In this document: in pieces, positions 9,012-18,026 of the stretch
Layout: each line of letters starts with the position of its first letter
Position numbering within the stretch: position 1 is the stretch's first letter
DNA from: Nocardia sp. NBC_01329
GTDB lineage: Bacteria; Actinomycetota; Actinomycetes; Mycobacteriales; Mycobacteriaceae
Assembly: GCF_035956715.1 (NCBI RefSeq)
Contig: NZ_CP108381.1
Location: forward strand, 1,612,001 to 1,676,000
Direction: 5' to 3'
DNA: 64,000 nt
Notes under the pieces: generated by a model
Seen by the model: the letters and a program-made list of their open reading frames with translations, nothing else
Told to the model about the DNA's origin: nothing
The model's database searches: none
Program-made: the position numbers and the translations under genes

Positions 9012-10223
9012 TCACAGATAGCGGCGAATCGGCCGGACCGCGGCTTCCTTGACACGCTGCCAGGGCGAACGACGATGCCATCGCTTTTCCTCGATCGGTT
9101 CGCTGACTCTCTTGTCGGTGTCGAACTGCCCGTCGAGGGTCGCGGTGAACTGCCGGTCCAGGGCTACGAGCATGATCTCCTCGTCGTGGTCCAGCGAGCG
9201 GCGGTTGAAGTTCGTCGAACCGATCAGGGCCGCGATCCCGTCCACAGTGATGACCTTGGCGTGCATCATCGTCGGCTGATACTGCAGAATTCGCACGCCA
9301 CAGGCGAGCAGGGCGCTGTAGAAATGCTGACCGGCCAACTGGCAGACGCGTTTGTCGGTATACGGGCCGGGCAGCAGGATCTCGACTTCGACCCCGCGCC
9401 GGGCGGCGGCGCAGAGCAGTTCGACGAAGTACTCGTCCGGTGCGAAGTAGGCAGTGGCCAGCCGCAGCCGTTGCTCGGCCGATTCGATGACCACTCGTAG
9501 CAGTGTCTGCATATCCTGCCAGCCGACGCCGGCCGAACCGCGAACCACCTGCACGATCGCCGAACCGGCAGGCGCCTGTGCGGTGAAGCGGTCGCGGTCG
9601 TCGAAGAGTTCGTCATGGCATTCGGCCCAGTTCTGGGCGAAGGCGGCCGCGACTCCGTCCACCGCCGGGCCCTCGACCTGGACGTGGGTATCGCGCCATT
9701 CGTGCTCGTCGCGCGCGTCACCGCACCATTCTTCGGCGATGCCCACCCCACCGGTGAACGCGCAACGTTCGTCGACGACGAGAACTTTGCGGTGACAGCG
9801 ATGGTTCTGCTGGAGCGGTGACAGGTGCAGCGGTTTCCGGAACCACGCGATCTGCACACCCGCCCGCTCCATCATCGTCAGGAGTTCCTTCTCGATCGAC
9901 CGGCTGCCGAAACCGTCGAGTAACAGGCGCACGCGGACGCCGGCTTCGGCGCGCTCGGCGAGCGCGCGGGCGAACCGGCGCGCGATCTCGCCCTGCCAGT
10001 ACACGAAGGTCATCATGTCGATGGTGTGCTCGGCCGCGTCGACGGCGCTCAGCATCGCCGGGAAGATCTCGTCACCGTTGCGGAGCGCGACCAGCCTGTT
10101 GCCCTCGGTGGCGGCCACTCCGAGAAGCCGCTCCAGCCGCCTGCGCATACGCGCAGTCGCGGTGTCGGCGTCTGTGGGCAGCGGCGATTCGCCGGACTCC
10201 CGCAGATCTCGGGTAACGGTCAT
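9012..10223 (-). CDS. Phospholipase D superfamily, cardiolipin synthase-like
   Basis: About 403 residues with two HKD motifs: HRKVLVVDERCAFTGG in the N-terminal half and HAKVITVDGIAALIGSTNF in the C-terminal half, each followed by the expected Gly/Asn-rich segment. This is the layout of bacterial cardiolipin synthases, which join two phosphatidylglycerols or use a CDP-DAG-type donor. Unlike Cls proteins of Proteobacteria it lacks N-terminal membrane helices, so it may be a soluble or peripheral member. ATG 10223 was chosen because AGAGGAG lies about 6 nt upstream. Transcribed alone. Phosphatidyltransferase is more likely than secreted phospholipase since there is no signal peptide. Confidence 0.85.
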   Translation of the reverse strand: MTVTRDLRESGESPLPTDADTATARMRRRLERLLGVAATEGNRLVALRNGDEIFPAMLSAVDAAEHTIDMMTFVYWQGEIARRFARALAERAEAGVRVRLLLDGFGSRSIEKELLTMMERAGVQIAWFRKPLHLSPLQQNHRCHRKVLVVDERCAFTGGVGIAEEWCGDARDEHEWRDTHVQVEGPAVDGVAAAFAQNWAECHDELFDDRDRFTAQAPAGSAIVQVVRGSAGVGWQDMQTLLRVVIESAEQRLRLATAYFAPDEYFVELLCAAARRGVEVEILLPGPYTDKRVCQLAGQHFYSALLACGVRILQYQPTMMHAKVITVDGIAALIGSTNFNRRSLDHDEEIMLVALDRQFTATLDGQFDTDKRVSEPIEEKRWHRRSPWQRVKEAAVRPIRRYL

Positions 10224-10398
10224 GACAACTCCTCTGTGCTTCGCCATCTCGTGGAACTCTGCCGGTAGCGGCTCTCGGCATCTGCCACGATGCGAGATCC
10301 GGGCTGGGCAGTTCCGGATATACCCCCGGAGATCGGGGGATCACATCCCGGACCGGTCGGCTCGTGAGCCGCGCCTCTATGTCACCTTCGGGTGCCGG

Positions 10399-11109
10399 TC
10401 AGGTCGGATCGGTGATGAGGTGGTGGTACGCGGTGTCGAGCGGGATATCGACGGCGAACCAGGCCGCGGGTCGATCGTCATCGCGGGGGCACCAAGCGGT
10501 CGCGATACACAGCCGGGCGACTTCCGCGGTGGTCAGGCCGGGCAGGTGCCAGGCAATTCGGATCGGATCTGTGTACCGCACACCGTATTCGGTGGTCGTT
10601 TCATCCGCACCGATCGGCAGCAGATCCGCCCAATCGGCGGGCATCAGCCGACCATCCGCGGCATGCATGGCGAGCAGATCGTAATCCGGTCCGCCGATCG
10701 ACACCATGAAGTGTTCGTTCTCGACACTCACCGCCGCGAGACATTCACCGGAGTCCGGTCCACCGTATGCGTTGGCCGGCACATCGGTCAGTTCGGCCGA
10801 TACGACCAGTCCGGACAACCCGTCGCGGGCCTGAACCTGCCAGATTCCGGCCCATATCGGGACCGGTGAGCCGCCGTCCCAGGGCTGCACGTCGATGCTT
10901 CCGAGCAGCAGATCAACTGTTGCGGTTCGGTGCCGCCACCGGTATAGGCAAGAGCCGTTCGCCAAACGCCACACGGTATTCGGCTTGGCCGGCAGTGCCT
11001 CCGAACCGAGCGTGACGGAGAATTCGACAATGCCGAGGGGGGTGTCGATCACAGGTGGACGACGGTCTGCCTGTGCCAGATTGTCGGTGCGGAGCATGCG
11101 CCCCATCAT
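10399..11109 (-). CDS. Protein of unknown function, 236 residues
   Basis: No family recognised. The composition is that of a folded soluble protein with many Trp, Asp and beta-type segments (for example IWAGIWQVQARDGLSGLVVSAEL and DPIRIAWHLPGL), with no signal peptide or membrane helix. Two N-terminal starts are possible (11109, or the ATG at 11097, MLRTDNLAQ); neither has a clear ribosome site. It is flanked by gaps of about 175 and 270 bp and appears to be a stand-alone gene. Codon use matches its neighbours, which supports a real gene. Function cannot be inferred. Confidence 0.65.
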   Translation of the reverse strand: MMGRMLRTDNLAQADRRPPVIDTPLGIVEFSVTLGSEALPAKPNTVWRLANGSCLYRWRHRTATVDLLLGSIDVQPWDGGSPVPIWAGIWQVQARDGLSGLVVSAELTDVPANAYGGPDSGECLAAVSVENEHFMVSIGGPDYDLLAMHAADGRLMPADWADLLPIGADETTTEYGVRYTDPIRIAWHLPGLTTAEVARLCIATAWCPRDDDRPAAWFAVDIPLDTAYHHLITDPT

Positions 11110-11382
11110 GCAGGTCCGCGCTCACCAGGAACCGGCGGGTCGGGAACGCCCCGGCAAAGCGTGTCGCCACCACAGACGCCGAGCCGAGTCCGGTCCTGTC
11201 GGCCGCAGCGAAGGCATAGCCGAGAACATCCCCGTCCGGAGTAGAGGACACAACCTGGCCACTATCCCTGCGAATATTGCTCATGTAAGCCATCGAGCCG
11301 AATCTGGAGCAATCGTGTCACCTACCACCACCCACCGGGAACTCACCGTGGTCGGTCACCCAGCGGGCGGTGGTCCGCCCCG

Positions 11383-12480
11383 ATGACCGTACTGTCCACC
11401 CGCGCGCTCAATCGGGCGACGCTGGCCCGGCAGCTGCTGCTCGGCCGAGCCGAGCTGCCCGTTCTCGATGCCGTCGCCCATCTGTGCGGTGTGCAGGCGC
11501 AGGAACCGCAGGAGCCGTTCGTCGGCCTCTGGTCGCGGTTGCGCACCTTCGATCCGGCGGACCTCGACGATGTGCTGACGACACGGCGCGTGGTACGCAT
11601 CCATCTCATGCGTCGCACGATCCATCTCGTCACCGCTGGTGATGCGCTGGCGTGGCGGGCGCGTCACGACGCGATGCTGCGGCAACGAGTACTCGGGGTC
11701 TATCGTCGCGAGTTGGCCGGCGTGGACCTGGACGAACTCGCGACGGCGGCCAGGGCGATACTGGCAGACGGGCGGCCCCGCACGATGCCCGAACTCGGCC
11801 GGGAACTCGCAGCGCGCCGACCGGCCGTCGGACCGCGGCCCTTGGGCGAGATGGTGGTCGCGGCTCTCGTCCCGACGGTGCAACTGCCGCCGCGCGGGCT
11901 GTGGCGCCGCAAGTCCGGCGCCCGCACCGTGCCACTCTCCTCGTGGCTGGGTCACGATATCGACAGGCCTGTCGAGGACGGTTCCGATCCGGTCGGGCAA
12001 GCGCTGGTGCTGCGCTACCTCGCCGCGTTCGGGCCCGCCGCGGTGGCCGATCTACGCGCGTGGTGCGGCCTCTCCGGGTTTCCCGCCGCAGTGGCCGCGA
12101 TCCGCGACAAGCTGATCGCTTTCCGCGACGAGAGCGGCCGTGAGCTCCTCGACCTGCCGGATGCGCCACGCCCCGATCCTGATACACCTGTCCCCGTGCG
12201 GTTCCTGCCGGCGTTCGACAACGCGATCCTCGGCTATCACGACCGTAGCCGGATCATCGACGATGCCCATCGCGGACTGTCGGTCGCCGGTGAGCGCACC
12301 GTGCTGATCAGCGGCCGGGTCGCCGCGACCTGGTCTCTCCGGGCCGACGCGCTGACCGTCACTCCGTTGCGCCGACTCGACCGAGCCGAACGCACCGCGG
12401 CCACTGAGGAAGGTCGAGAACTGGCGACATTCCTCACCGACGACGACAACCACCCGGTACAGGTATCGGCCGCACCCTGA
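11383..12480 (+). CDS. Winged-helix DNA-binding domain protein (HTH_42 family)
   Basis: A 365-residue member of the winged-helix DNA-binding family (Pfam HTH_42). Seen: LSTRALNRATLARQLLL at the start, the family's VQAQEPQEPFVGLWSRL motif near residue 38, VVRIHLMRRTIHLVTAGDA near 70-88, and the C-terminal VRFLPAFDNAILGYHDR...GRVAATW region. The E. coli relative YcaQ is a DNA glycosylase for interstrand crosslinks and the Streptomyces relative AlkX is linked to alkylation or crosslink repair. This protein belongs to the shorter actinobacterial branch, whose activity is less clear. The N-terminus is ordinary and it is transcribed alone. Confidence 0.87.
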   Translation: MTVLSTRALNRATLARQLLLGRAELPVLDAVAHLCGVQAQEPQEPFVGLWSRLRTFDPADLDDVLTTRRVVRIHLMRRTIHLVTAGDALAWRARHDAMLRQRVLGVYRRELAGVDLDELATAARAILADGRPRTMPELGRELAARRPAVGPRPLGEMVVAALVPTVQLPPRGLWRRKSGARTVPLSSWLGHDIDRPVEDGSDPVGQALVLRYLAAFGPAAVADLRAWCGLSGFPAAVAAIRDKLIAFRDESGRELLDLPDAPRPDPDTPVPVRFLPAFDNAILGYHDRSRIIDDAHRGLSVAGERTVLISGRVAATWSLRADALTVTPLRRLDRAERTAATEEGRELATFLTDDDNHPVQVSAAP

Positions 12481-12534
12481 ACGGCGGCGGACCATCGGCG
12501 CAGCCGAACCACATCCGGCCCGACACGGACATGA

Positions 12535-13092
12535 TCATCCGTTGATCCCGGGCCGTCGGAGCCCCCGCCAGGATTTCGGCAGGACGATCCGCCCTTCGAG
12601 TACGAGGCAGATCAGCCCCTCGTAGCCCTGACGCATCTCTGCCAGGTGGTCCCAGGCGCGGTGACGCTCGGTCTCGTCCTCGCCGTGGTGCAGAGTCCAA
12701 TGCGCGCACGCCCATGCCTCCGCGACGCGCGCGACGACTCCGCCGACGGAATCGGTCCCAGGGGTTACGCCGGGCCGTGGACGCGGCAGGAGGCCCTGGA
12801 CCGAACCATCGATCGCGTTGATCCGATCACCGATCTGTTCATATAGTTCGGGGGCCTCGTGTGGTGCCTCGATCCATCTGAGGTACAGGCCGGACAGTTC
12901 CCGTGCCAGCACAGCCATCGGGGCGCCGGACCCGGTGTGTCCCTGGACCGCGGCTATCAGCGCCTCCGGTGTGAGAATCGGCCGGCACTCATCGGTGGCG
13001 TCGGTTCCACCGCGCCATCGGCGCTGGACGTCGCCGACGGGCGCGCGCCTCGCTGTGGTCTCGGTGTGGGCCCCTGGTGTTGCGATGGTCAT
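12535..13092 (-). CDS. DUF4254-like protein
   Basis: About 185 residues. After a polar N-terminal ~45 residues, the core (PILTPEALIAAVQGHTGSG, ARELSGLYLRWIEA, QIGDRINAIDGSVQG, GGVVARVAEAWACAHWTL, HLAEMRQGYEGLICLVLEGR) follows the pattern of actinobacterial DUF4254 proteins: all-helical, with a substrate loop ahead of conserved His-Trp positions. The ATG at 13092 has GGAG 8 nt before it. Function is unknown; the neighbours do not help, and a hairpin terminator separates it from the catabolic operon upstream. Family assignment is from remembered patterns, so moderate. Confidence 0.6.
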   Translation of the reverse strand: MTIATPGAHTETTARRAPVGDVQRRWRGGTDATDECRPILTPEALIAAVQGHTGSGAPMAVLARELSGLYLRWIEAPHEAPELYEQIGDRINAIDGSVQGLLPRPRPGVTPGTDSVGGVVARVAEAWACAHWTLHHGEDETERHRAWDHLAEMRQGYEGLICLVLEGRIVLPKSWRGLRRPGING

Positions 13093-13176
13093 CGCCGATG
13101 CTCCGATCGGTCGTCGTACGGTATCCGGTTGGCTCAACACAGGCGGGCCGCGTTGCCGGGACGCCGACTGTCCGAT

Positions 13177-13215
13177 GGTTGCCTGTGGGACGAGGTAGGC
13201 GTCCCGCAGGCAACC
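13177..13215 (-). terminator. Terminator hairpin after the flavin monooxygenase operon
   Basis: A 16-bp stem (13177-13192 with 13200-13215, GGTTGCCTGTGGGACG) with one non-Watson-Crick pair and a 7-nt loop. It lies about 125 nt after the flavin reductase stop and before the DUF4254-like gene, so it probably ends the seven-gene operon. Confidence 0.7.
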
Positions 13216-13338
13216 GCGAACCGCCCCTTCCCGGTGGGGCCGGCTCCCGTTTGTTCCGTCACTGTGCTCGGTCGCGGAGGACGGAACGAAATCTGCCCGG
13301 CGGGGAGCTGGGTGATCGCTCCGTTCGGGCTCGGGTGG

Positions 13339-13857
13339 TCAGAAGAACCAGTGCTCGGGTTCGCTTCCGTGTGGCACGATGCTGCTGAAGTTGCCGCGGA
13401 AGAATCCGAGTGCTCCGCCTTCGCGTGAGCAGAGATCTCGGACGGCGCCGAAGACGACTGTGTGGTCGCCGGCTTCGACAACCCGCTCGACGTCACAGTC
13501 CAGGTGAGCGAGAGCATGCGGAACGACCGGTACTCGATGACCGTCGTATTCGAGCCCGAGGCCGGCGAAGTGGTCCTCTCCGCGCTGAGCGAAGCGTAGA
13601 GCGATGGTCTGCTGGCGGCTCGACAAGATGTTGACCGCGAACCGCCCGGCCGCCACCACCGCGTCGGCACTGCGAGCTCCGCGGTTGAAACAGACCAGCA
13701 GCAGGGCCGGCTCCAGGGAGACGGAGGTGAGCGAGTTGATGGTCATGCCGTGCGGAACGCCGTCCGATTCGGTGGTGACCACGGCTACGCCGGTGGCGAA
13801 CCTGCCCATCGTTCTGCGCATCGCGGAGGCGTCGACGGCCAGCGGTGTCATTGTCAT
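13339..13857 (-). CDS. Flavin reductase, HpaC-type partner of the monooxygenase
   Basis: A 172-residue flavin reductase-like protein: RRTMGRFATGVAVVTTE, PHGMTINSLTSVSLEPALLLVCFN (flavin contact segment) and ERVVEAGDHTVVFGAV, all standard for HpaC/ActVB-type NAD(P)H:flavin oxidoreductases. It should supply reduced flavin to the HpaB-type oxygenase two genes upstream. The ATG at 13857 overlaps the cupin stop as ATGA and is preceded by GAGGAG, so the pair is translationally coupled. It is the last gene of the operon. Confidence 0.92.
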   Translation of the reverse strand: MTMTPLAVDASAMRRTMGRFATGVAVVTTESDGVPHGMTINSLTSVSLEPALLLVCFNRGARSADAVVAAGRFAVNILSSRQQTIALRFAQRGEDHFAGLGLEYDGHRVPVVPHALAHLDCDVERVVEAGDHTVVFGAVRDLCSREGGALGFFRGNFSSIVPHGSEPEHWFF

Positions 13858-14216
13858 CCTTCCTGCTCCTCGGGCGCCGGATAGCGGACTTCGAAGGTCA
13901 GCACGCCTTCGTCGGAGCGCCAAGGTCCGTGCGGCATACCCGGTGGCCGGCAGGCGTACTGACCCGCGCTGAACGTTCGATCGAGGCTCAGGTCCACGAA
14001 TGAGCCCTCGAGGATATAGACCTCCTCCCAGAAATCGTGGCGCTGAACGCCCATCGGGGTGGAGTCGGCGCCGGGTGCGTAGCGAAGGATCCGAGTGGCG
14101 ATGCCTGTCTGCGGGTCCTTACTCAGAATCCGCTCGGTGATCAGCGGGTCGCCACCCGGACAGATGGTGAATCCGATGTCACTGACCGGAAAGAATTCGA
14201 ACTCCGGTTTACTCAT
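13854..14216 (-). CDS. Small cupin, possibly a metal-dependent enzyme
   Basis: A 120-residue single cupin. The metal-binding positions look intact: QRHDFWEEVYILEGSF (His, Glu, Glu) and PPGMPHGPW (second His). The N-terminus (MSKPEFEFFPVSDIGF) and the C-terminal FEVRYPAP strand complete the barrel. Start and stop overlap both neighbours by 4 bp (ATGA), so it is made in step with the oxygenase and reductase. It may be a small dioxygenase or isomerase acting on the oxygenated product, or a binding protein; the sequence does not decide. Confidence 0.82.
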   Translation of the reverse strand: MSKPEFEFFPVSDIGFTICPGGDPLITERILSKDPQTGIATRILRYAPGADSTPMGVQRHDFWEEVYILEGSFVDLSLDRTFSAGQYACRPPGMPHGPWRSDEGVLTFEVRYPAPEEQEG

Positions 14217-15691
14217 GCCGACACCTCGCCCAGTTCGGCTACCGGCAGGTCCGAGACACCATAGGAGGCCAGGAACCGTTCGACCGTGCGTAACGAGCCG
14301 GCGTAGTCGAAGTTGCGGAACGCGTAGCCCTTCACGACGAATGGGGCACCGGCGTAGAAGAGTTCGTACTGCTGATGGCGGCCTGCGAATTCGCTTCCGA
14401 TGGCGTCCCAGGCGAGTTTGAACAGTTTCACTCGTTCGACGGCTGAAATGTCGGGGCTGCTCACGTATCGGTCCATATCGTCGCGAGTCGGCTCGCCGAT
14501 GAGCTCGTTGACACTCGACGGCACCTGCAGCACGCCACCGCCTGCGAGGTCGCGCACGATTTCGATCACCCGCGGGTGGATCTCGGATTGCAGGCCCATC
14601 GCGCCGTACAGGGATCCGGCGCCCGGCCTCCACAGCCCCTGTTCGTCCGGTGCTGCGGTATGTTCGGCGGCGAGTACCCCGGATTCCACGATGGAGACCA
14701 GTCCCGCGAGTTCACCGAGTTTCTCGACGACGCCGGGGAACTTGTCGACGCCGTTGACCGCGGCGATCTTACGGGCGATCCCCGCCAGGAACTTCAGCTT
14801 CGTCGCGAACCGGATCTGAGCCTGCCAGTTACCGAGTACGTGGGCGCCGGTGTCGAAGAACTGCTTCCGCAGCCCCGGCACATCCTTGTAGACGAAGACA
14901 TTCTCCCACGGGATGAACACGTCGTCGAACACCAGCAAGGCATCGGTCTCGTCGTAGCGAGAACTGAGCGGATAGTCGAATTCACTCGTCACATTCGGGG
15001 CATACGGCCGTCGGCAGTAGAGCTTCAGCCCGGTCGCACCGACGGGGACCGTGAAACTGATCGCGAAGTCGGAGTCCTCGTCCTGCAGGGGTTTGATACA
15101 GGAGACCAGGATCTCGTCGGCGACCGCACCTCCGGTGGCGAGCATCTGAGCACCGCGGACCACAATGCCGTCCGCCCGCTCCTGCTTCACTCCCACCTGG
15201 ATGAACTCGCCTTCCCAAGCATGCGCGGTGGTAGCGCGCGAGACTTGTGGCGGGATGATCGCGTAGGAGACATAGAGGTCGTTCTCGACGACTCGGCGGT
15301 GGAAGGCCAGAACATTGTCGCGGAGCCCGCGTTCTGCCGAGAACGCCTCGGGATGCAGCGAGAACGCGGAGACGAAGGCGCCGACATGATCGGGCGAGCG
15401 GCCCACCCAGCCGTGAGTGTGGTCGGCCCAGACCTGGGCCGCGGTGCGGTATGCCTCGAGGTCCGCCGCGCTGCGCGGTGGCAGGAACAGCCGGTTGACG
15501 GCGCGCCCGGTCGTCTCGTCGCTGACCTGCATCCCGTTGTACGGGTCGGCGGCGAGGTCGAACAGGTCGCCGATCGTTCGGGCGATCGGCGCGAACGCCG
15601 GGTGGTCGGCGACATTGCCCACCGGCACGCCGTCGACGATCACCTGACGGCCGTCGTCCAGTGCGGATAGATAATCGGTACCGGTGCGCAT
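14213..15691 (-). CDS. HpaB-type FADH2-dependent aromatic monooxygenase, large component
   Basis: A 492-residue group D flavin monooxygenase of the 4-hydroxyphenylacetate 3-monooxygenase/PvcC family. Seen: the N-terminal MRTGTDYLSALDDGRQVIVDG signature, the central PPQVSRATTAHAW region (~176-188), FAISFTVPVGATGLKLYCRR, FDDVFIPWENVFVYKD (~273-288), and the helical C-terminal domain with LGELAGLVSIVESG and GGGVLQVPSSVNEL. Such enzymes hydroxylate phenols, or attack N-heteroaromatics (pyridine, pyrrole carboxylates), using FADH2 from a partner reductase, here encoded two genes downstream. It overlaps the DUF2848 stop (TGATG) and has AGGAG before the ATG. The substrate is unknown. Confidence 0.93.
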   Translation of the reverse strand: MRTGTDYLSALDDGRQVIVDGVPVGNVADHPAFAPIARTIGDLFDLAADPYNGMQVSDETTGRAVNRLFLPPRSAADLEAYRTAAQVWADHTHGWVGRSPDHVGAFVSAFSLHPEAFSAERGLRDNVLAFHRRVVENDLYVSYAIIPPQVSRATTAHAWEGEFIQVGVKQERADGIVVRGAQMLATGGAVADEILVSCIKPLQDEDSDFAISFTVPVGATGLKLYCRRPYAPNVTSEFDYPLSSRYDETDALLVFDDVFIPWENVFVYKDVPGLRKQFFDTGAHVLGNWQAQIRFATKLKFLAGIARKIAAVNGVDKFPGVVEKLGELAGLVSIVESGVLAAEHTAAPDEQGLWRPGAGSLYGAMGLQSEIHPRVIEIVRDLAGGGVLQVPSSVNELIGEPTRDDMDRYVSSPDISAVERVKLFKLAWDAIGSEFAGRHQQYELFYAGAPFVVKGYAFRNFDYAGSLRTVERFLASYGVSDLPVAELGEVSA

Positions 15692-16368
15692 CAGCTGCTC
15701 CTGACAGTTACGTGGTAGTTGAATTCGATAGGCGCGTGACCGGGGACTTCGAGGCTCATACGCCAGTGTTCTCCGTATCGGAAAGCCCCGTCGAGCAACG
15801 GCATGGTTCCGCCGAAGAGGACCAGTTCGGATGTGTCCGCGGCCGGTCGGCCCCATGCGGTGAGGAGGTGGCCGATCGGCAGCACCGAAGCCAGGTTTCC
15901 CTCCTGGTAGAGGTCACCGTCGACCCAGCAGCGCGCCAGGATGTCATCCCATTCGACGATGCTCGGGTCGCTCCCCAAGTCGATGAGTGTGGATGCGATC
16001 GGCTTCGGGCATGCGGCTTTCGAGAGCTGGATGCTGCGGGTTTCGATCTCGCGATCGGTGTGGTCGGAGCCGACGGTGAGGTAGTAGCGGTGGCCGGCGT
16101 ACAGGAGGACCGGTTCTACCTCGCCGGACGTCGATGCCCCGTCGACCTCGATCGCGGCCTCGGTCGTCAGCCGGTCGACAGCGAGTTCGTAGAACGCGGG
16201 AATGCTCTCGGGCCGCGGTACCCCGATGGCAGCGAGCTCGTCGACATGGTGTTCGACCGCGGCGGAATCTCGTCCGGTGTAGCCTCCCACGATGAATCTG
16301 GTGGGGGTGAAGGCCAGTGGCTGCCCGGAGTCGGTCCGCAGGTGGAGCCGAGTGGTACTGGTGGTCAT
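15691..16368 (-). CDS. DUF2848 protein, fumarylacetoacetate hydrolase-like fold
   Basis: A 225-residue DUF2848 protein. Family features seen: FIVGGYTGRDSAAVEHHVDELAAIGVPRP near 30-58, a SGEVEPVLLYAG strand, VGSDHTDREIE (acidic residues suited to metal binding) and the terminal GEHWRMSLEVPGH segment. The fold resembles fumarylacetoacetate hydrolases, which cleave acylpyruvate-like C-C bonds or hydrate dienoates. The ATG at 16368 follows GGAGGG and overlaps the amidase stop (ATGA). Its place between a nitrilase-type amidase and an oxygenase suggests action on a ring-opened oxo-acid (inference). Confidence 0.85.
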   Translation of the reverse strand: MTTSTTRLHLRTDSGQPLAFTPTRFIVGGYTGRDSAAVEHHVDELAAIGVPRPESIPAFYELAVDRLTTEAAIEVDGASTSGEVEPVLLYAGHRYYLTVGSDHTDREIETRSIQLSKAACPKPIASTLIDLGSDPSIVEWDDILARCWVDGDLYQEGNLASVLPIGHLLTAWGRPAADTSELVLFGGTMPLLDGAFRYGEHWRMSLEVPGHAPIEFNYHVTVRSS

Positions 16369-17180
16369 GAGCCCTCCACTGATGGCGATCCGATGACGGG
16401 CCATCGGCGGTCCGCCAATGCCGGGAATTCGGCGCGCACCCGCTGCGGCAGCGTCGGGTCGAGGTCGGCGAAGGTGAAACCTTCGTCGGCGCCGGCTTCG
16501 ACCAGCACTTCCCCCCAGGGATCCACGATCCGGCTGTGGCCGCCGAGGGCCACTCCCTGTTGTTCGCCCACGGCGTTACAGGCCAGCATCCACGACTGCT
16601 GTTCCACGGCGCGGACGCTGGTGAACAGGCGCCAGTGGTCCAGGCGGGCAGCAGGCCAGGCCGCACATACGGCCAGCAGCTCCGCACCCGAATCGGTGAG
16701 ACTGCGGAACAACTCCGGGAACCGCAGGTCGTAGCAGGTGGTGATACCTGTGGGTAGCCCGGCGACAGGGTCGACGGTCACCGTCGTGCCCGGCGTGAGC
16801 AACTCTTGCTCACGGGAGCCGTAACCGAAGACGTGCACCTTGCGGTATGTGCTCCGGACAGAGCCGTCGGGGGCTACGACCACGGACGTGTTGTACAACC
16901 GGCCGAGCTCGTCGATCTCGACGATGCTGCCGAGATGCACGGATACGTGCAGAGCTGCCGCCCAATCCCGAGCGGCTGTCACAGTCGGTCCGGTGAGCGA
17001 CTCGGACATCGCGGGATAGTCGTCGAACGCGAAGTATCCGACGTTCCACAGCTCGGGCAGGACCAGCAGATCCACCGCCCGCAACCCGGACTCACGGCCG
17101 ATCGCGGCGTCGACGCGATGCAGCCGTGCGGTCACGGACTCGTCGTCCGGACTCGCGATTTGAAACAGTGCTACGCGCAT
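16365..17180 (-). CDS. Carbon-nitrogen hydrolase (nitrilase superfamily amidase)
   Basis: A 271-residue member of the nitrilase superfamily with the full triad: Glu in VLPELWNVGYF (~43), Lys in YRKVHVFGYGS (~113) and Cys in TTCYDLRFPELFR (~148). The segment around GHSRIVDPWGEVLVEAG matches omega-amidase/Nit2-like members more than true nitrilases. It would hydrolyse an amide, releasing ammonia, in the cytosol. ATG 17180 is the natural family start. It overlaps the DUF2848 start by 4 bp. In this operon an amide-cleaving step implies that the substrate, or an intermediate, contains nitrogen. Confidence 0.92.
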   Translation of the reverse strand: MRVALFQIASPDDESVTARLHRVDAAIGRESGLRAVDLLVLPELWNVGYFAFDDYPAMSESLTGPTVTAARDWAAALHVSVHLGSIVEIDELGRLYNTSVVVAPDGSVRSTYRKVHVFGYGSREQELLTPGTTVTVDPVAGLPTGITTCYDLRFPELFRSLTDSGAELLAVCAAWPAARLDHWRLFTSVRAVEQQSWMLACNAVGEQQGVALGGHSRIVDPWGEVLVEAGADEGFTFADLDPTLPQRVRAEFPALADRRWPVIGSPSVEGS

Positions 17181-17244
17181 AGCGCAACTCAGACCTTTCT
17201 GGATGGCAACCGAGGACGGCACGCGAGCCGGTGACAAGCGGTGG

Positions 17245-18012
17245 TCACCGGAACTCGCGTCCGGGCGGTGTGCCGGCATTGCGCAGGTGGGCAACGAGTT
17301 CGTCGTTGAATCGCTGCCCGATGCGCTGCACCGCGTGCGGGCTGCCCTCGAAGACGACACGCTTTGCCGACAGTGCCTCGGCCAGGGCATCGGCGACATC
17401 CTCGAAACCGGGGGTACCGCCACCGGTGACGACGAGCTTGGGAAACGTCGTCTTCGACAGTTTCTCCAGCGGAACACCTGTATCCCAGGGCCTTTCGGTG
17501 GTCAGGTTGCTCAGTGCCTCGGCGAGAGGAGCCGGCAGCGGCGACGGCAGTGCCATATCGACGCCGAGCACCCGGAGGAAACCTTGCCCGAAGGACTCCA
17601 GGTCGGTTGTATCGGCCGTATCCCAGTGCATACGTAGCGCGGCGGACAGGTGGTCCGCCGCGGGCCGGCCCGCGCCGTTGGGGAGGGCGGGTGGTTCGAT
17701 CACCGTGAGCGACCAGACCTTGTCCGGGGCGAGGGCGGCCGCCCGCAATGCCACGACACCACCCATCGAAGTTCCGACGAGGTGGGCACCGTCGCCGAGC
17801 AGCTCGGCGATTTCGGCCGCGTCCCGGTCCGGATCGATTTTCGGCGTACCGGGACTCGGACTGTAGCCACGCCGATACGGCGCGATGATCTGGAATCGGT
17901 CGGCCAGCACACGCTGCTCACCGAACGCGGCAGCGGCCGAGTTCAAGCTGCCGTGCACCATCACGATGCGGGGTCCGGAGCTACCCCACCGCTCTGCAGC
18001 AAGTTCGGACAT
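17245..18012 (-). CDS. Alpha/beta hydrolase of the catabolic operon
   Basis: A 255-residue alpha/beta hydrolase: oxyanion segment IVMVHGSLNS, nucleophile elbow GTSMGG (Ser ~82), catalytic His in GSPHAVQ near residue 227. GGGAG lies 7 nt before the ATG. No signal peptide. Enzymes of this type in heteroaromatic pathways include N-formylmaleamate deformylase (NicD) and ester/lactone hydrolases. Beside an amidase and an HpaB-type oxygenase, a role in cleaving a formamide, ester or C-C bond of an intermediate is inferred. It is separated from the downstream amidase by 64 bp and from the upstream gene by 14 bp. Confidence 0.9.
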   Translation of the reverse strand: MSELAAERWGSSGPRIVMVHGSLNSAAAAFGEQRVLADRFQIIAPYRRGYSPSPGTPKIDPDRDAAEIAELLGDGAHLVGTSMGGVVALRAAALAPDKVWSLTVIEPPALPNGAGRPAADHLSAALRMHWDTADTTDLESFGQGFLRVLGVDMALPSPLPAPLAEALSNLTTERPWDTGVPLEKLSKTTFPKLVVTGGGTPGFEDVADALAEALSAKRVVFEGSPHAVQRIGQRFNDELVAHLRNAGTPPGREFR

Positions 18013-18026
18013 CGTCGTCTCCCTTC